From: Alkalibacter rhizosphaerae
GTDB taxonomy: Bacteria; Bacillota; Clostridia; Eubacteriales; Alkalibacteraceae
DNA length: 64,000 nt
Direction: 5' to 3'
Assembly (NCBI RefSeq): GCF_017352215.1
Contig: NZ_CP071444.1
Span: forward strand, 868,001 to 932,000
The notes beneath the pieces are model-generated. The model saw only the letters and a list, made by a program, of their open reading frames with translations, searched no databases and was not told the DNA's origin. Of the stretch, positions 25,723-37,840 are shown piece by piece; position 1 is the stretch's first letter, and each line of letters starts with the position of its first letter. The translations under genes and the position numbers were made by a program.

Positions 25723-26856
25723 CTAGGAAAAAAAGTAATGGATGAACCGTCGGGTGGCATGGCCGTCCCGCTGGTCGAAATATTTTTTTGCAAATGCCTC
25801 TACATCATAGGCCTTGAAATCTTCCCCCTTGATGGTCTCCACCAGTTCCTTCTGGTTACCGGCAACCGGTCCGGGGACAAAGGCTGCATAATCCTGATAA
25901 AAGGCGCTGTTGGCTTCATACTCTTTCAAATCATAAGCGTAGAAGACCATGGGCTTGCCCAAAAGGGCGTATTCAAAGATGACGGAGCTGTAATCCGTGA
26001 TCAGCAGGTCCACCACCGTAAACAAGGCGTTCAAAGGGTAATCATCCGCCACCAGGACCACTCTTTCCTCCGAGGTGTCCACTCCCGTCATGGGGGTGTG
26101 GGGATGAGGCTTGATCATGAGCAGGTATTCTTCTCCCAGACTCTTTACAAACTGCCTGGTATTCAGAGGAAATCGGGAATGCTTTTCCTTGCCTCTGCCC
26201 CGAAAAGTGGGAGCATAGAGAAGGATCTTCTTTCCTTCTATTTGGGGGAAATCCCTTTTCACCTTTTGCCGCTGCTTTTCCATGGCCTCTTGGTCAAAGA
26301 AAAAATCCGTACGGGGAGCGCCTATGGGGATCACCTTGTTGTGTGGCAGTCCAAAGGCCTCGCTGTAGGCGTCCACTACATGTTGGGAGGTGGCGATGGC
26401 ATAATCGTAATACCGGTGAAGAAAGTGGATCTCCGGGCTTTTGATCCCGTGGGGTAGCCCCATGGTGCTACGACCAAACTTTTTAAAGGCGCCGCAGGCA
26501 TGCCAGGTCTGGATCACCGTGGTCTCTTCCTTGTGGGGAAAGAGGTGGACCGGCAAATAGGCGTTGTCCAGGATCACATAAGAAGAGGTCTGAACGTGGT
26601 AGAGCCCTCCCACCAGCTTGAACAAATATCCGATCTTTGCCGCCAGGGAATAGCCGTAGGTATCCAATAAAAAGACGGACCTCAGTTCCGGCCGGTCTTT
26701 TTTGAGCTGTCGGTAGATGGCGTGGAGGTTCCCCTGGAGGACGTCGTTTCTGGGCGTGGCAAAGAGGACCTTGTTTTTTTGCACGGGAAAGATCTTGAAC
26801 AAAAAGTAGAAGATCCGTAAAAATTGTCGGGTCAGGAAGTATTCCAGGTCTGTCAT
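25723..26856 (-). CDS. CDP-glycerol/ribitol polyol-phosphotransferase, TarF/TarL-like (copy 1)
   Basis: 377 residues. FPVQKNKVLFATPRND, TWHACGAFKKFGRST, ILLYAPTFRGRGK and LITDYSSVIFEYALLGKP are the family blocks; the His of TWHA and the DYSS stretch line the active site in TagF. It probably adds or polymerises polyol phosphate on the lipid-linked linkage unit at the inner membrane face. It overlaps the next paralog by 4 bp. Which of the three copies is primase and which polymerase cannot be told. Confidence 0.87.
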   Translation of the reverse strand: MTDLEYFLTRQFLRIFYFLFKIFPVQKNKVLFATPRNDVLQGNLHAIYRQLKKDRPELRSVFLLDTYGYSLAAKIGYLFKLVGGLYHVQTSSYVILDNAYLPVHLFPHKEETTVIQTWHACGAFKKFGRSTMGLPHGIKSPEIHFLHRYYDYAIATSQHVVDAYSEAFGLPHNKVIPIGAPRTDFFFDQEAMEKQRQKVKRDFPQIEGKKILLYAPTFRGRGKEKHSRFPLNTRQFVKSLGEEYLLMIKPHPHTPMTGVDTSEERVVLVADDYPLNALFTVVDLLITDYSSVIFEYALLGKPMVFYAYDLKEYEANSAFYQDYAAFVPGPVAGNQKELVETIKGEDFKAYDVEAFAKKYFDQRDGHATRRFIHYFFS

Positions 26857-28004
26857 GATTCCTTGCCCCTTTCCAGCAGAAGATCCACCACTCGTTTTGT
26901 GGCCTGCCCGTCACCTCTGTCAAAAAACTTCTCTTTAAATGCCTTTACCCTATGGATATCCGGTTTTGGATCCTGCAAACATTGGATGACCCCCTCCGTG
27001 TGGGACACGATGGGGCCGGGAACGAAAGTTTCGTAGGGATAGTAGAAATCCCGTTCCTTGATGTATCCTTCCAGGTCATAGGCAAAAAACACCATGGGTC
27101 GCTCCAGGAGGGCGTATTCAAAGACCACGGAAGAGTAATCCGTGATGAGCCGGTCGGAAAGGATCATCAATTCGTTGATGTCCTCCGTCTCCGACAGGTT
27201 GACAACAAAATCGTCCCCCTCCCAGCCTTCGGGAAAGTCCTTCAGGGCAAAGGGATGGAGTTTCACCACCAGCACCCATTCCTTGCTCAGGGCTTTCTTC
27301 ATGGCCTCCAGATCCAGCTGGAAGCCACTTTTGGCGTCAAACCGGCTCTCTCCCCGAAAGGTGGGGGCGTATAAGGCTATTTTTCGGCCTTTTATTTGGG
27401 GATATTTATCCCGCAAGCGCTTTTCTATGTCGCTTTTTTGTGCTGCATCGAAGAAGACGTCCGTCCGGGGGATCCCCAGAGATGTCATCTTCCCCATGTC
27501 CGTTTGGAAGGCGTCGGCATAATGCCTGGCCACTTCCATGGAACTGACCAGGACCATGTCGTAGTTGCTGTGGATCTTCACCGTCTTCACAAAATCCTTG
27601 GAGGCGCCAAACCCCTTGTCCAGAACGCTGTAGCCAAATTTTTTAAAGGCGCCACAGGCATGCCAGACCTGAAGTACAAAGGTCTCCGGTCTCGGTGTTA
27701 CCACATAGAGTGGATAAAAGTAGTCGTCCACTACGACGATCCGGCTGGTGGCGATCTGCCAGGCCGCCTGGATCATTTTAAACAAGTATATGATCTTTCC
27801 ATTAAAATTTCCTTGAGAGCGATGGAGGAGAAGAACCACCCGCCGCCTTTCCCCCCGATCCACCAACTCTTCATAGATGGATCGAAGGTTTCCTTCCAGA
27901 CGTCCCGTAGAGAAATTTGCAAGGACGATCTTGTCCTTCATGGGAAAATGGCGAAAGACCTGATAGGAGGCCGCCACCAAAAACTTTCGCAGCTTATTGA
28001 TCAT
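26853..28004 (-). CDS. CDP-glycerol/ribitol polyol-phosphotransferase, TarF/TarL-like (copy 2)
   Basis: 383 residues with the same order of blocks as its neighbours: FPMKDKIVLANFSTGRLEGN, VWHACGAFKKFGYS, IALYAPTFRGES and LITDYSSVVFEYALLERP. It overlaps copy 1 by 4 bp and copy 3 by 11 bp, so the three are one translational unit. Close resemblance suggests tandem duplication followed by specialisation, as known for TarB/TarF/TarL. Confidence 0.87.
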   Translation of the reverse strand: MINKLRKFLVAASYQVFRHFPMKDKIVLANFSTGRLEGNLRSIYEELVDRGERRRVVLLLHRSQGNFNGKIIYLFKMIQAAWQIATSRIVVVDDYFYPLYVVTPRPETFVLQVWHACGAFKKFGYSVLDKGFGASKDFVKTVKIHSNYDMVLVSSMEVARHYADAFQTDMGKMTSLGIPRTDVFFDAAQKSDIEKRLRDKYPQIKGRKIALYAPTFRGESRFDAKSGFQLDLEAMKKALSKEWVLVVKLHPFALKDFPEGWEGDDFVVNLSETEDINELMILSDRLITDYSSVVFEYALLERPMVFFAYDLEGYIKERDFYYPYETFVPGPIVSHTEGVIQCLQDPKPDIHRVKAFKEKFFDRGDGQATKRVVDLLLERGKES

Positions 28005-29202
28005 GGGTCACCCCGCCTTTGTCCAGCACCAGGTCCACCACCCGCTTGGTGGCGTTCCCGTCGGCGTACTGGAAGAACTTTTTCTTGAAAGGCTCCACCT
28101 TTTCCTGCTGAAAATCTTCCGCTTCCAAAGCCTGGATCAATTCTTCCAGGCTCTCACAGATCCGGCCGGGAACAAATTCCCGGTAGGGGTAATAAAAGTC
28201 CCGCTGGGCAATATATTCCTCCAGGTCATAGGCGTAAAAGACCATGGGACCTCCCAGGAGGGCAAACTCAAAGCAGGTGGAGGAATAATCGGTGATCAGC
28301 ACATCCGTTACAAAGAGGAGGTCGTTGATCTCCCGTTCAAAGGACAAATCAAAGAAAACGTCTTCCATTTCCCGGGTAATAAACAACCGTTCCGATACGA
28401 ATGGGTGGATCTTGACGATAAAGACCGCGTTTTTCTTCTTGCACAGGTCGTATATTTTTTCCAGATCCAGCCGGTCGAAATCGTAATAAGCGGTCTTGGC
28501 CCCCGTTCCCCGAAAGGTGGGTGCGAAAAGATAGACCTTCTTTTCCCGAAAAGCCGGGTAGGCTTCATAGATGGAAGCTCTGGTCTTCTCTTTGTATTCC
28601 TCGTCAAAAAACACATCCGTCCTTGGGATGCCGGTGGCATGGACCCGATGGATGGGGATGCCGAAGCCTTCTGCATAGTATTTGGCTACTTCTTTGGAGC
28701 TGACGATGGCCTTGGTATAATTCCGATGGGCCTTGCTATCGGGAGAAGGTCCCCCCGGCTTGCCCACCCTGGAATATCCGAAGGTTTTAAAAGCTCCTAC
28801 GGCGTGCCAGAGCTGGATCAGATCCACCCCTTTTCGAAGCCGCAATCCGTAGATCATGGGATAATAGTCGTCAATGAGAATGGTGGCGGAGGTTGCCAAA
28901 AGCCAGGGCATGCGAAACTTGTCTTTCAAACTTCGGTAATTGCTGACTTTCTCCTTGAACAGATACTGGTAGTCCAGATCCGGTCTTTCCCTTTTCATCC
29001 GGTCATGGACCCACTGCAGGTTGCCGCTAAGATCCCTTCTGGAATCGGTGGCAAAGAGGATCCGGTCTTTTTTCACCGGAAAGAGACCGCACAAATAATA
29101 CAGTACCTTATAGGTACCCTTGCGAAACCAGGTGATCCCCTTGCGCCCCAATCCGGGGTCATTTTTTGTTGTGTTTTTCATTTCTTGCTGTCTGTCTGCC
29201 AA
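27994..29202 (-). CDS. CDP-glycerol/ribitol polyol-phosphotransferase, TarF/TarL-like (copy 3)
   Basis: 402 residues from TTG 29202, which has GGAG 8 nt upstream; ATG 29181 is an alternative without a site. Blocks: FPVKKDRILFATDSRRDLSG, LWHAVGAFKTFGYSRVGK, VYLFAPTFRGTG and LITDYSSTCFEFALLGGP. As the most upstream copy it may act first (priming) in polymer synthesis, but this is only inferred from order. It follows the tagH stop by 3 bp. Confidence 0.85.
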   Translation of the reverse strand: MADRQQEMKNTTKNDPGLGRKGITWFRKGTYKVLYYLCGLFPVKKDRILFATDSRRDLSGNLQWVHDRMKRERPDLDYQYLFKEKVSNYRSLKDKFRMPWLLATSATILIDDYYPMIYGLRLRKGVDLIQLWHAVGAFKTFGYSRVGKPGGPSPDSKAHRNYTKAIVSSKEVAKYYAEGFGIPIHRVHATGIPRTDVFFDEEYKEKTRASIYEAYPAFREKKVYLFAPTFRGTGAKTAYYDFDRLDLEKIYDLCKKKNAVFIVKIHPFVSERLFITREMEDVFFDLSFEREINDLLFVTDVLITDYSSTCFEFALLGGPMVFYAYDLEEYIAQRDFYYPYREFVPGRICESLEELIQALEAEDFQQEKVEPFKKKFFQYADGNATKRVVDLVLDKGGVTHDQ

Positions 29203-29205
29203 ATC

Positions 29206-30411
29206 CTACACTCCATTTTCGTATTCGTGATCCATATACACCAGGCCGGTGCCCAAAAACACATCCGATTCCACTTCGAAGGGCACCTTGTTGGCATAGC
29301 CGAAATGAAGGGCCCCCCGACTGTCCCGGAGTTCTCCGGAAAGGAGGTATTTCCCGGGCAATAGGCCCGGTTTCTTGATGGTTGCCCGGATATGGTGGAT
29401 GCCCGGTTCCGGAGAAACTTGGTGGTGTTCGCTTTGCTTGGGACTGCCATAGATCTCGTTGGTCTCCGCATCCCGGAGGGTGAAGCACCAATAGAGATCT
29501 CGAAATTCTTTTTTTACATGATAATCAAAGGAAAAGGAGATGTCCTGTCCGTAGGCAAAACGGGTGGTGGGTTCCCCCTTGGGATCCAGAAGCTGAAAGT
29601 TTTCGTAGGAAAGAAGGTCTTCCTTCCCCATGACCACCAGTTTCTCGTCGCTTTTTAGACGTTTTTGTTCCCTTTCCTTGGCCCGTTCTTCTTTCAAATA
29701 GGTCTCGTAGCGGACCATCACATCCTCTGTAGGGCCGTATTCCATCATTTGTCCATCCTTGATCCAGACGCATTTGTTGCAGAAGCTTTTCACCGTGAAC
29801 AGGGAGTGGCTGACAAAGAGGATGGTCTTGCCCTGATCCTTGAATTCTTCCATTTTCTCGATGCATTTTAGCCGGAAGACATCATCCCCCACGGCCAGCA
29901 CCTCGTCCACGATGAGAACGTCCGGGTCCACGTTGACGCTGATGGCAAAGCCCAATCGGGATTTCATGCCGCTGGAATAGGTCCGCACCGGCTGGTGGAT
30001 GTAGTCGCCGATGTCGGCAAACTCCAGGATCTTGTCCACCTGCCTGTCCATGTCTTTCTTCTGGATCCCCATGGCCAGGGCTTTCAAATAGATGTTTTCC
30101 ATGCCGGATAGTTCCGGATCGAAACCACTGGTCAACTCCAGCAGGGCGCTGATGGAGCCGTTGACGGTCACTTCACCCCTGGTAGGTGCGGTGACTCCCG
30201 TTATGATCTTCAACAGGGTGGATTTCCCCGCCCCGTTTTTTCCCAGGATCCCAAGGGCCTCTCCTTTGGGGATGGTCAGGGTCATGTCCTTCAAGGCATA
30301 AAAATCCCGGTAGCGCTTTCGGTTGGTGAACAGGTCCGCCACCCGATGCCAGGAACGTCCGTATATTTTATAAATTTTCGTAAGATTCTTGATAACGATG
30401 CTCGGTTCCAT
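29206..30411 (-). CDS. tagH: Teichoic acid ABC exporter ATPase TagH with Wzt-like C-terminal domain
   Basis: 401 residues. The ATPase domain (to ~240) has Walker A LGKNGAGKSTLLKI, signature YSSGMKSRLGFAIS and Walker B VLIVDEVLAVGDDVF. After a charged linker (KEERAKEREQKRLKSDEK) comes a beta-rich domain, residues ~255-401, that looks like the Wzt C-terminal polymer-binding domain (FSFDYHVKKEFRDLYW, PGLLPGKYLLSGELRDSRG). With TagG it flips the finished lipid-linked polymer outward. The extra domain implies recognition of a finished chain end. Confidence 0.9.
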   Translation of the reverse strand: MEPSIVIKNLTKIYKIYGRSWHRVADLFTNRKRYRDFYALKDMTLTIPKGEALGILGKNGAGKSTLLKIITGVTAPTRGEVTVNGSISALLELTSGFDPELSGMENIYLKALAMGIQKKDMDRQVDKILEFADIGDYIHQPVRTYSSGMKSRLGFAISVNVDPDVLIVDEVLAVGDDVFRLKCIEKMEEFKDQGKTILFVSHSLFTVKSFCNKCVWIKDGQMMEYGPTEDVMVRYETYLKEERAKEREQKRLKSDEKLVVMGKEDLLSYENFQLLDPKGEPTTRFAYGQDISFSFDYHVKKEFRDLYWCFTLRDAETNEIYGSPKQSEHHQVSPEPGIHHIRATIKKPGLLPGKYLLSGELRDSRGALHFGYANKVPFEVESDVFLGTGLVYMDHEYENGV

Positions 30412-30422
30412 GATCGGCCTCC

Positions 30423-31235
30423 TTACAGGATGTCGGCGAATTCATCTTTGAGTCGATGAAACACATAGGCCCCAAAGAAGGCCAACAACAGGGTCACGCC
30501 CCAGAAGTACAAGGTGTACAGGGGGTTGTCAAAAAACCAGCGCTGGTTTAACAGGCTGTCCCGATACCCGCTGACGAAATAATTGATGGGATTGGCCATG
30601 ACCACCAGCTTCAACACCCCCTTCACATTTCCGATGTGCCAGATGATGGGGGTAAGCCAGAAAAGCATCTGGGTGGTGGACTTGATCAGGTGCTCGAAAT
30701 CCCGGCTGACTACTGCCAGGGCCGCCGTTGTCCAACTCAGTACCGTCATGAAGACGAACAGGCAAAAGGTGTAATAAAGCAGCTGCAGGGTGTGCACGGT
30801 GGGAGGATATCCGGACAAGGCAAAGATCACCACCACGATCCCCGTCATGGCCACATGGACATAGAGCTGGGAGAGGATGCTGAAGGTTGGGATGGTGGAT
30901 ACGGGATACACCATTTTTGTGATCAGGTGCTTGTTGGCCCGCAGGGACTTGGCCCCATAGACCAAGGTCTCTGAAACAAAAAACCAGGGGATGATGCCTC
31001 CGATCAGATACAACACGTAGGGGTGCTCGTTGATGGCCCCGCCTCCACGGATGCCCACGGAAACGGCAAACCAGTAGACGAAGATGAACAACAAAGGTCG
31101 CACCAGCGCCCAAAAAGCGCCCAATGCCGCACCGCTGTAACGTTTATGCAGTTCTTTGAAAGACATTTCCAGGGTCCGTTTTGCATAGACCCCGTTTTCC
31201 TTCAGGATCCACCAGGGATACCGAAACAGGTTCAT
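30423..31235 (-). CDS. tagG: Teichoic acid ABC exporter permease TagG
   Basis: 270 residues, six membrane segments, ABC2 type. The N terminus LHKRYSGAALGAFWALVRPL and SETLVYGAKSLRANKHLITK are typical of Wzm/TagG permeases, as is the C-terminal AYVFHRLKDEFADIL. It sits 11 bp upstream of tagH and forms the transmembrane channel of the exporter. Confidence 0.93.
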   Translation of the reverse strand: MNLFRYPWWILKENGVYAKRTLEMSFKELHKRYSGAALGAFWALVRPLLFIFVYWFAVSVGIRGGGAINEHPYVLYLIGGIIPWFFVSETLVYGAKSLRANKHLITKMVYPVSTIPTFSILSQLYVHVAMTGIVVVIFALSGYPPTVHTLQLLYYTFCLFVFMTVLSWTTAALAVVSRDFEHLIKSTTQMLFWLTPIIWHIGNVKGVLKLVVMANPINYFVSGYRDSLLNQRWFFDNPLYTLYFWGVTLLLAFFGAYVFHRLKDEFADIL

Positions 31236-31250
31236 CCTTTTGCCTCCTCC

Positions 31251-32288
31251 TTAACGCTGGGGGGTAAAATCATACCCAAATACTTTTTTGACCAGATCGA
31301 TGCGGGCTTGTTCATCCGGGATAAAGTAGATCTGTTCTTCCCGATATTCATAATCCCCTTTGATCACGTGCTTGCCCATGCTGTCCATGTCCATTTTCTG
31401 GGCATATAGGGCAAGCGCACTCATCTCCCGCAAGGTCATGTTGGTGTCCACGTTTTCCCGGTAGTTGTCCAGTAACTTGGGGAGCATGGAGAGCATGTTC
31501 TGATCTTTCAACTGTTTGTAAAGAACTTGAAAAGCCTTTTGGGTCCGCTGGGCCCGGTCCTCATCCTGGGTCACGTCGGTTCCCCGATCTCGTATGTAGG
31601 CCAAAAACTGATATCCGTCCAATACCTGTTGACCTTCTTTTGCGTACAAAACCCCGCCATGGGCATGGTCGTAGCCGTCCCGTTCCACATACATGTCTAC
31701 GCCGCCCATGTCATCGATGAGACGCTCAAAGCCGTCCATGTCCATGGCCACATAGTTGTCGATGTAGATGTTTCCCAAAAATTCGGAAACCGTGTCCACC
31801 ACGTATTGGTAGCCCATGGCTTCCTTTTCTTCCGCCGTCTTGCCGCCTCCCAGGTCGTGGCCGTAATAAAATGCGGCATTGATCTTGTCCTTGCCCGGTC
31901 GATGGGCGATCCAAACCAGGGCGTCTCTGGGAAAGGAGATCATGTCCACTCCGTCGGTTTTCAGATCCAGGGATACCATGACCAGGGCATCGGGGCGAAA
32001 GAGCCGCCATTTGTCGATCCGGCTTTCGTCCTTGTCGAATCCCATGAGAAGAAAATTGATCCGGTCTTCGTGAAAGATGGTGGCGACCCCTTCCTTGGCC
32101 TGGTCCTGTTCTTCCTGCTGCCGCTGGAGTTCTTCCATCCGTTCTTTCTGTTGAGCTTCAAAAACCTTTTTGGTGTTTTGAAGCTGGATATATTGGTAGG
32201 TCCCATAGCCGATGGCCAGGATCAACATCGATAAAACAGTACCTACAATGATTTTCTTTCGTTTGCTCCACTCTCTTACTTTTTTCAT
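31251..32288 (-). CDS. LCP family protein of the teichoic acid operon
   Basis: 345 residues: basic N terminus, membrane helix (~14-32), then a Gln/Glu-rich coiled coil (FEAQQKERMEELQRQQEEQD) before the extracellular LCP domain. Domain blocks: INFLLMGFDKDESRIDKW, MISFPRDALVWIAH, INAAFYYGHDLGGGK, AMDMDGFERLIDDMGGVDMY and LAYIRDRGTDVTQDEDRAQR. As first gene of the operon it probably attaches the teichoic acid to peptidoglycan. Confidence 0.9.
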   Translation of the reverse strand: MKKVREWSKRKKIIVGTVLSMLILAIGYGTYQYIQLQNTKKVFEAQQKERMEELQRQQEEQDQAKEGVATIFHEDRINFLLMGFDKDESRIDKWRLFRPDALVMVSLDLKTDGVDMISFPRDALVWIAHRPGKDKINAAFYYGHDLGGGKTAEEKEAMGYQYVVDTVSEFLGNIYIDNYVAMDMDGFERLIDDMGGVDMYVERDGYDHAHGGVLYAKEGQQVLDGYQFLAYIRDRGTDVTQDEDRAQRTQKAFQVLYKQLKDQNMLSMLPKLLDNYRENVDTNMTLREMSALALYAQKMDMDSMGKHVIKGDYEYREEQIYFIPDEQARIDLVKKVFGYDFTPQR

Positions 32289-32331
32289 TGGTCACTTCTA
32301 CCTTCGCTATGATTTGTTGGTGTCACTTAAG

Positions 32332-32357
32332 AAAGGCACGGAGTCTTCCGTGCCTTT
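32332..32357 (-). terminator. Intrinsic terminator between mreB and the teichoic acid operon
   Basis: Perfect 11-bp stem AAAGGCACGGA / TCCGTGCCTTT with a 4-nt loop, 17 bp after the mreB stop. T-rich on both sides, so possibly bidirectional. Confidence 0.8.
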
Positions 32358-32373
32358 CGGTCATTGATATTGC

Positions 32374-33399
32374 TTAGTCGTAAGATCGCTTTCCGGTGCC
32401 GCTTCCCAGAAGGTGGACATTGTCCAGGATCTTACCCGTACCGAAGGCCACGGAGGACTCGGCGTTTTCCACGATATTGACCGGAACGCCCATTCTCTCG
32501 GAAATAAGCATGTCCAATCCTTTAAGTAAAGCGCCTCCACCGGCCAGATAGATGCCTGTATCGCTGATGTCACTGGCCAACTCCGGCGGTGTCTTCTCCA
32601 ACACGCCGTGAATGGCGTTGATGACGGCAGTGATGTTGTCCATCAATGCCTCCCGGACTTCTTCCGAAGAAACGGTGATGGTCTTAGGCAGTCCGCTCAA
32701 AAGGTCCCGACCTCGAATGTCCATGGTCACTTCTTCTTCCATGGGGTAGGCGCTACCGATCTGGATCTTCAGATCTTCCGCCGTCCGTTCCCCGATGAGG
32801 ACGTTGTGATTTTTTCGCATGTATCGAACGATGGCTTCGTCAAATTTGTCTCCGGCATTTTTGATGGAGGTGCTCTCCACGATGCCGCCTAAAGAAAGGA
32901 CGGCCACGTCGGTGGTCCCTCCGCCGATATCCACCACCATGTTGCCTGTGGGCTGGGTGATGTCGATGCCGGCTCCAATGGCTGCCGCCACTGGTTCTTC
33001 CACAATAATGGGATTGGTCCCTCCTGCTGCCAGGACGGCTTGTTCCACAGCCCGCTTCTCCACTTCCGTAGCGCCGCTGGGGATGCCAACTACCACTCTG
33101 GGTCGCAAAAATCGTCGATTTCCGCATACTTTTGCAATAAAGTATTTGAGCATGCGCTCTGTGATCTTGAAGTCGCTGATGACTCCGTCCCGCAAGGGAC
33201 GAATAGCCTGAATGTTTCCAGGAGTCCTGCCCAGCATGGCTCTGGCATCGGCTCCAATGGCCTTGATTTCATTTGTATTTGTATCGATCGCAACAACGGA
33301 TGGTTCCTGCAATACGATTCCCTTTCCCTTTACATACACCAAAATATTTGCGGTGCCCAAGTCGATTCCTACATCTTTTCTAAATCCCATTGCTTCCAT
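32374..33399 (-). CDS. mreB: Rod-shape protein MreB/Mbl (actin-like)
   Basis: 341 residues. Actin-fold phosphate loops: VGIDLGTANILVYVKGKG, MVVDIGGGTTDVAVLSLGG and GIYLAGGGALLKGLD. It forms membrane-bound filaments that guide lateral wall synthesis; being beside the teichoic acid operon fits that role. The ATG at 33399 is one base after AGAGG; the ATG at 33390 (MGFRKDVGID), 10 nt after it, is an equally likely start. It is a single gene without mreC/mreD, so an Mbl-type paralog is possible. Confidence 0.92.
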   Translation of the reverse strand: MEAMGFRKDVGIDLGTANILVYVKGKGIVLQEPSVVAIDTNTNEIKAIGADARAMLGRTPGNIQAIRPLRDGVISDFKITERMLKYFIAKVCGNRRFLRPRVVVGIPSGATEVEKRAVEQAVLAAGGTNPIIVEEPVAAAIGAGIDITQPTGNMVVDIGGGTTDVAVLSLGGIVESTSIKNAGDKFDEAIVRYMRKNHNVLIGERTAEDLKIQIGSAYPMEEEVTMDIRGRDLLSGLPKTITVSSEEVREALMDNITAVINAIHGVLEKTPPELASDISDTGIYLAGGGALLKGLDMLISERMGVPVNIVENAESSVAFGTGKILDNVHLLGSGTGKRSYD

Positions 33400-33437
33400 T
33401 CCTCTCCCATCTATGCATAACTGTTTTACAATAATTC

Positions 33438-33443
33438 ATTATA
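33438..33443 (-). promoter_or_regulatory. Candidate -10 box of mreB
   Basis: TATAAT on the - strand about 40 bp upstream of the mreB start. No good -35 hexamer is visible at the proper distance. Confidence 0.45.
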
Positions 33444-33550
33444 TCACAAAAAAACATTGTTACCATAGGCGGATTGTAACATAGTTGCATACTTAATAAA
33501 ACATTTTTTGCAAAACACAATGAATCCTTAAGAAATGGAAGAGGAAAAGA

Positions 33551-33577
33551 AGAAAGCGCCGGGCAAGGACGCTTTCT
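33551..33577 (-). terminator. Intrinsic terminator of the atp operon
   Basis: GAAAGCG / CGCTTTC stem with a GC-rich loop followed by TTCTTTTCC on the - strand, just after the atpC stop. Confidence 0.7.
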
Positions 33578-33580
33578 GAA

Positions 33581-33985
33581 CTACTTCTTGATGGTGTCGG
33601 ACACTTTCAAACGAACGATGGCTCGACGCAGGGCCACCTGGGCGCGGACCAGGTCCTGGTCGCTTTGCTTCAGCCGTTCTTCCGCCCGCTTTTTCGCTTC
33701 TTCCGCACGTACCACGTCGATCTCTTCCGGCCATTCTGCCGCATCTGCCAGGATCACCACGTTGTCCGTCTCGATCTTGGCAAATCCCCCCAGCAAAGTA
33801 GCCTTTCTGGTGGTTTTCGGGTCCGGAAAAATAGTCAGCTCGCTTAGGGCAAGGGTGGTCATGAGAGGGGTGTGATTAGCCAGAATGGCCATGTCCCCTT
33901 CCGCTCCCTTTAACACGATCCGATTGATCTCTCCGTCATAGAACACTCTTTCGGGTGTGATGATCCGCAACCGATAGGTAGACAT
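33581..33985 (-). CDS. atpC: ATP synthase F1 epsilon subunit
   Basis: 134 residues: N-terminal beta sandwich (YRLRIITPERVFYDGEINRI, GDMAILANHTPLMT) and a C-terminal two-helix hairpin (VRAEEAKKRAEERLKQSDQD). It is part of the central stalk and usually restrains ATP hydrolysis. Last gene of the operon. Confidence 0.95.
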   Translation of the reverse strand: MSTYRLRIITPERVFYDGEINRIVLKGAEGDMAILANHTPLMTTLALSELTIFPDPKTTRKATLLGGFAKIETDNVVILADAAEWPEEIDVVRAEEAKKRAEERLKQSDQDLVRAQVALRRAIVRLKVSDTIKK

Positions 33986-33997
33986 ATCTCACCCTCC

Positions 33998-35422
<1,425 letters not shown>

Positions 35423-35432
35423 TTATCAATGA

Positions 35433-36308
35433 TTATTTCAGTGCGTTGGCACCGCCGACGATCTCGGTCAGCTCCTGGGTGATCTGGGCTTGTCTGGCCC
35501 GGTTGTAATAGAGGGTCAGTACGTCGATCATTTCATTGGCGTTTTCCGTGGCGGTTTCCATGGCCATTCGGCGGGCACCCTGTTCCGATGCACTTCCTTC
35601 GATCATGGCACCATAGATGGTGTTGCAAATGTATTTGGGGATCAGATAGTTGAGCAGGGCCTCCGGCGAGGGCTCAAAGCTCATCACCAATGGGATCTCG
35701 TCCCCTTCCACGATTTTTTCTTCCTCATCAAAATCCTCTTGGCTCAAAGGAAGTAGCCGGATCAGCTGGGCCCGCTGGCTGATGGTACTGACAAATTCCG
35801 TGTAGGCCAGGACCACTTCGTCCACGAGACCTTCCCCATACATTTTCATGGCCATTTCTCCGATGGCAGACGCCTCTGCATAGGTTGGCTGTTCGCTCAT
35901 GCCCGTATATTCATCCACCACATTGTAGCCACGCTTGGAAAAGTAATCCCGTCCCTTGGAACCGATGGTCACCAGTTGGGCCTGGCTCTTGTCCTTGATG
36001 GTGCTGGTCACCAGCTTGATCACGTTGGCATTGTAGCCTCCCGCCAGTCCCCTGTCTGCCGTGATGACGATGAACAGGGTGTTCTGGATCTCCCGTTCCG
36101 CCAGATAAACGTTTTTGATCCGGTCGGTATGGGATGCCATTTCCCGCATGCTGGAGAGCATGGTATCAAAATAGGCTTTTCTCGCTTCCGCACGCATTCG
36201 GGCTTTTCGCAGTTTGGACGATGCAACCAGTTCCATGGCGTGGGTGATCTGTTTGGTGGAGTTGACGCTTTTGATCCTTCTTTTTATATCTCGGATATTA
36301 TCCGCCAT
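35433..36308 (-). CDS. atpG: ATP synthase F1 gamma subunit
   Basis: 291 residues. The N-terminal helix ADNIRDIKRRIKSVNSTKQI and C-terminal helix RMAMETATENANEMIDVLTL, YYNRARQAQITQELTEIVGG form the rotating coiled coil. Usual length for the family. Confidence 0.97.
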   Translation of the reverse strand: MADNIRDIKRRIKSVNSTKQITHAMELVASSKLRKARMRAEARKAYFDTMLSSMREMASHTDRIKNVYLAEREIQNTLFIVITADRGLAGGYNANVIKLVTSTIKDKSQAQLVTIGSKGRDYFSKRGYNVVDEYTGMSEQPTYAEASAIGEMAMKMYGEGLVDEVVLAYTEFVSTISQRAQLIRLLPLSQEDFDEEEKIVEGDEIPLVMSFEPSPEALLNYLIPKYICNTIYGAMIEGSASEQGARRMAMETATENANEMIDVLTLYYNRARQAQITQELTEIVGGANALK

Positions 36309-36334
36309 GTTTGTTCACCTCTCTTTGGGACATG

Positions 36335-37840
<1,506 letters not shown>

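Noticed and set aside
27997-29364. 455-codon + strand frame opposite the teichoic acid polymerase gene
   Set aside because: Antisense shadow of a clear TagF-family gene; no ribosome site or domain.
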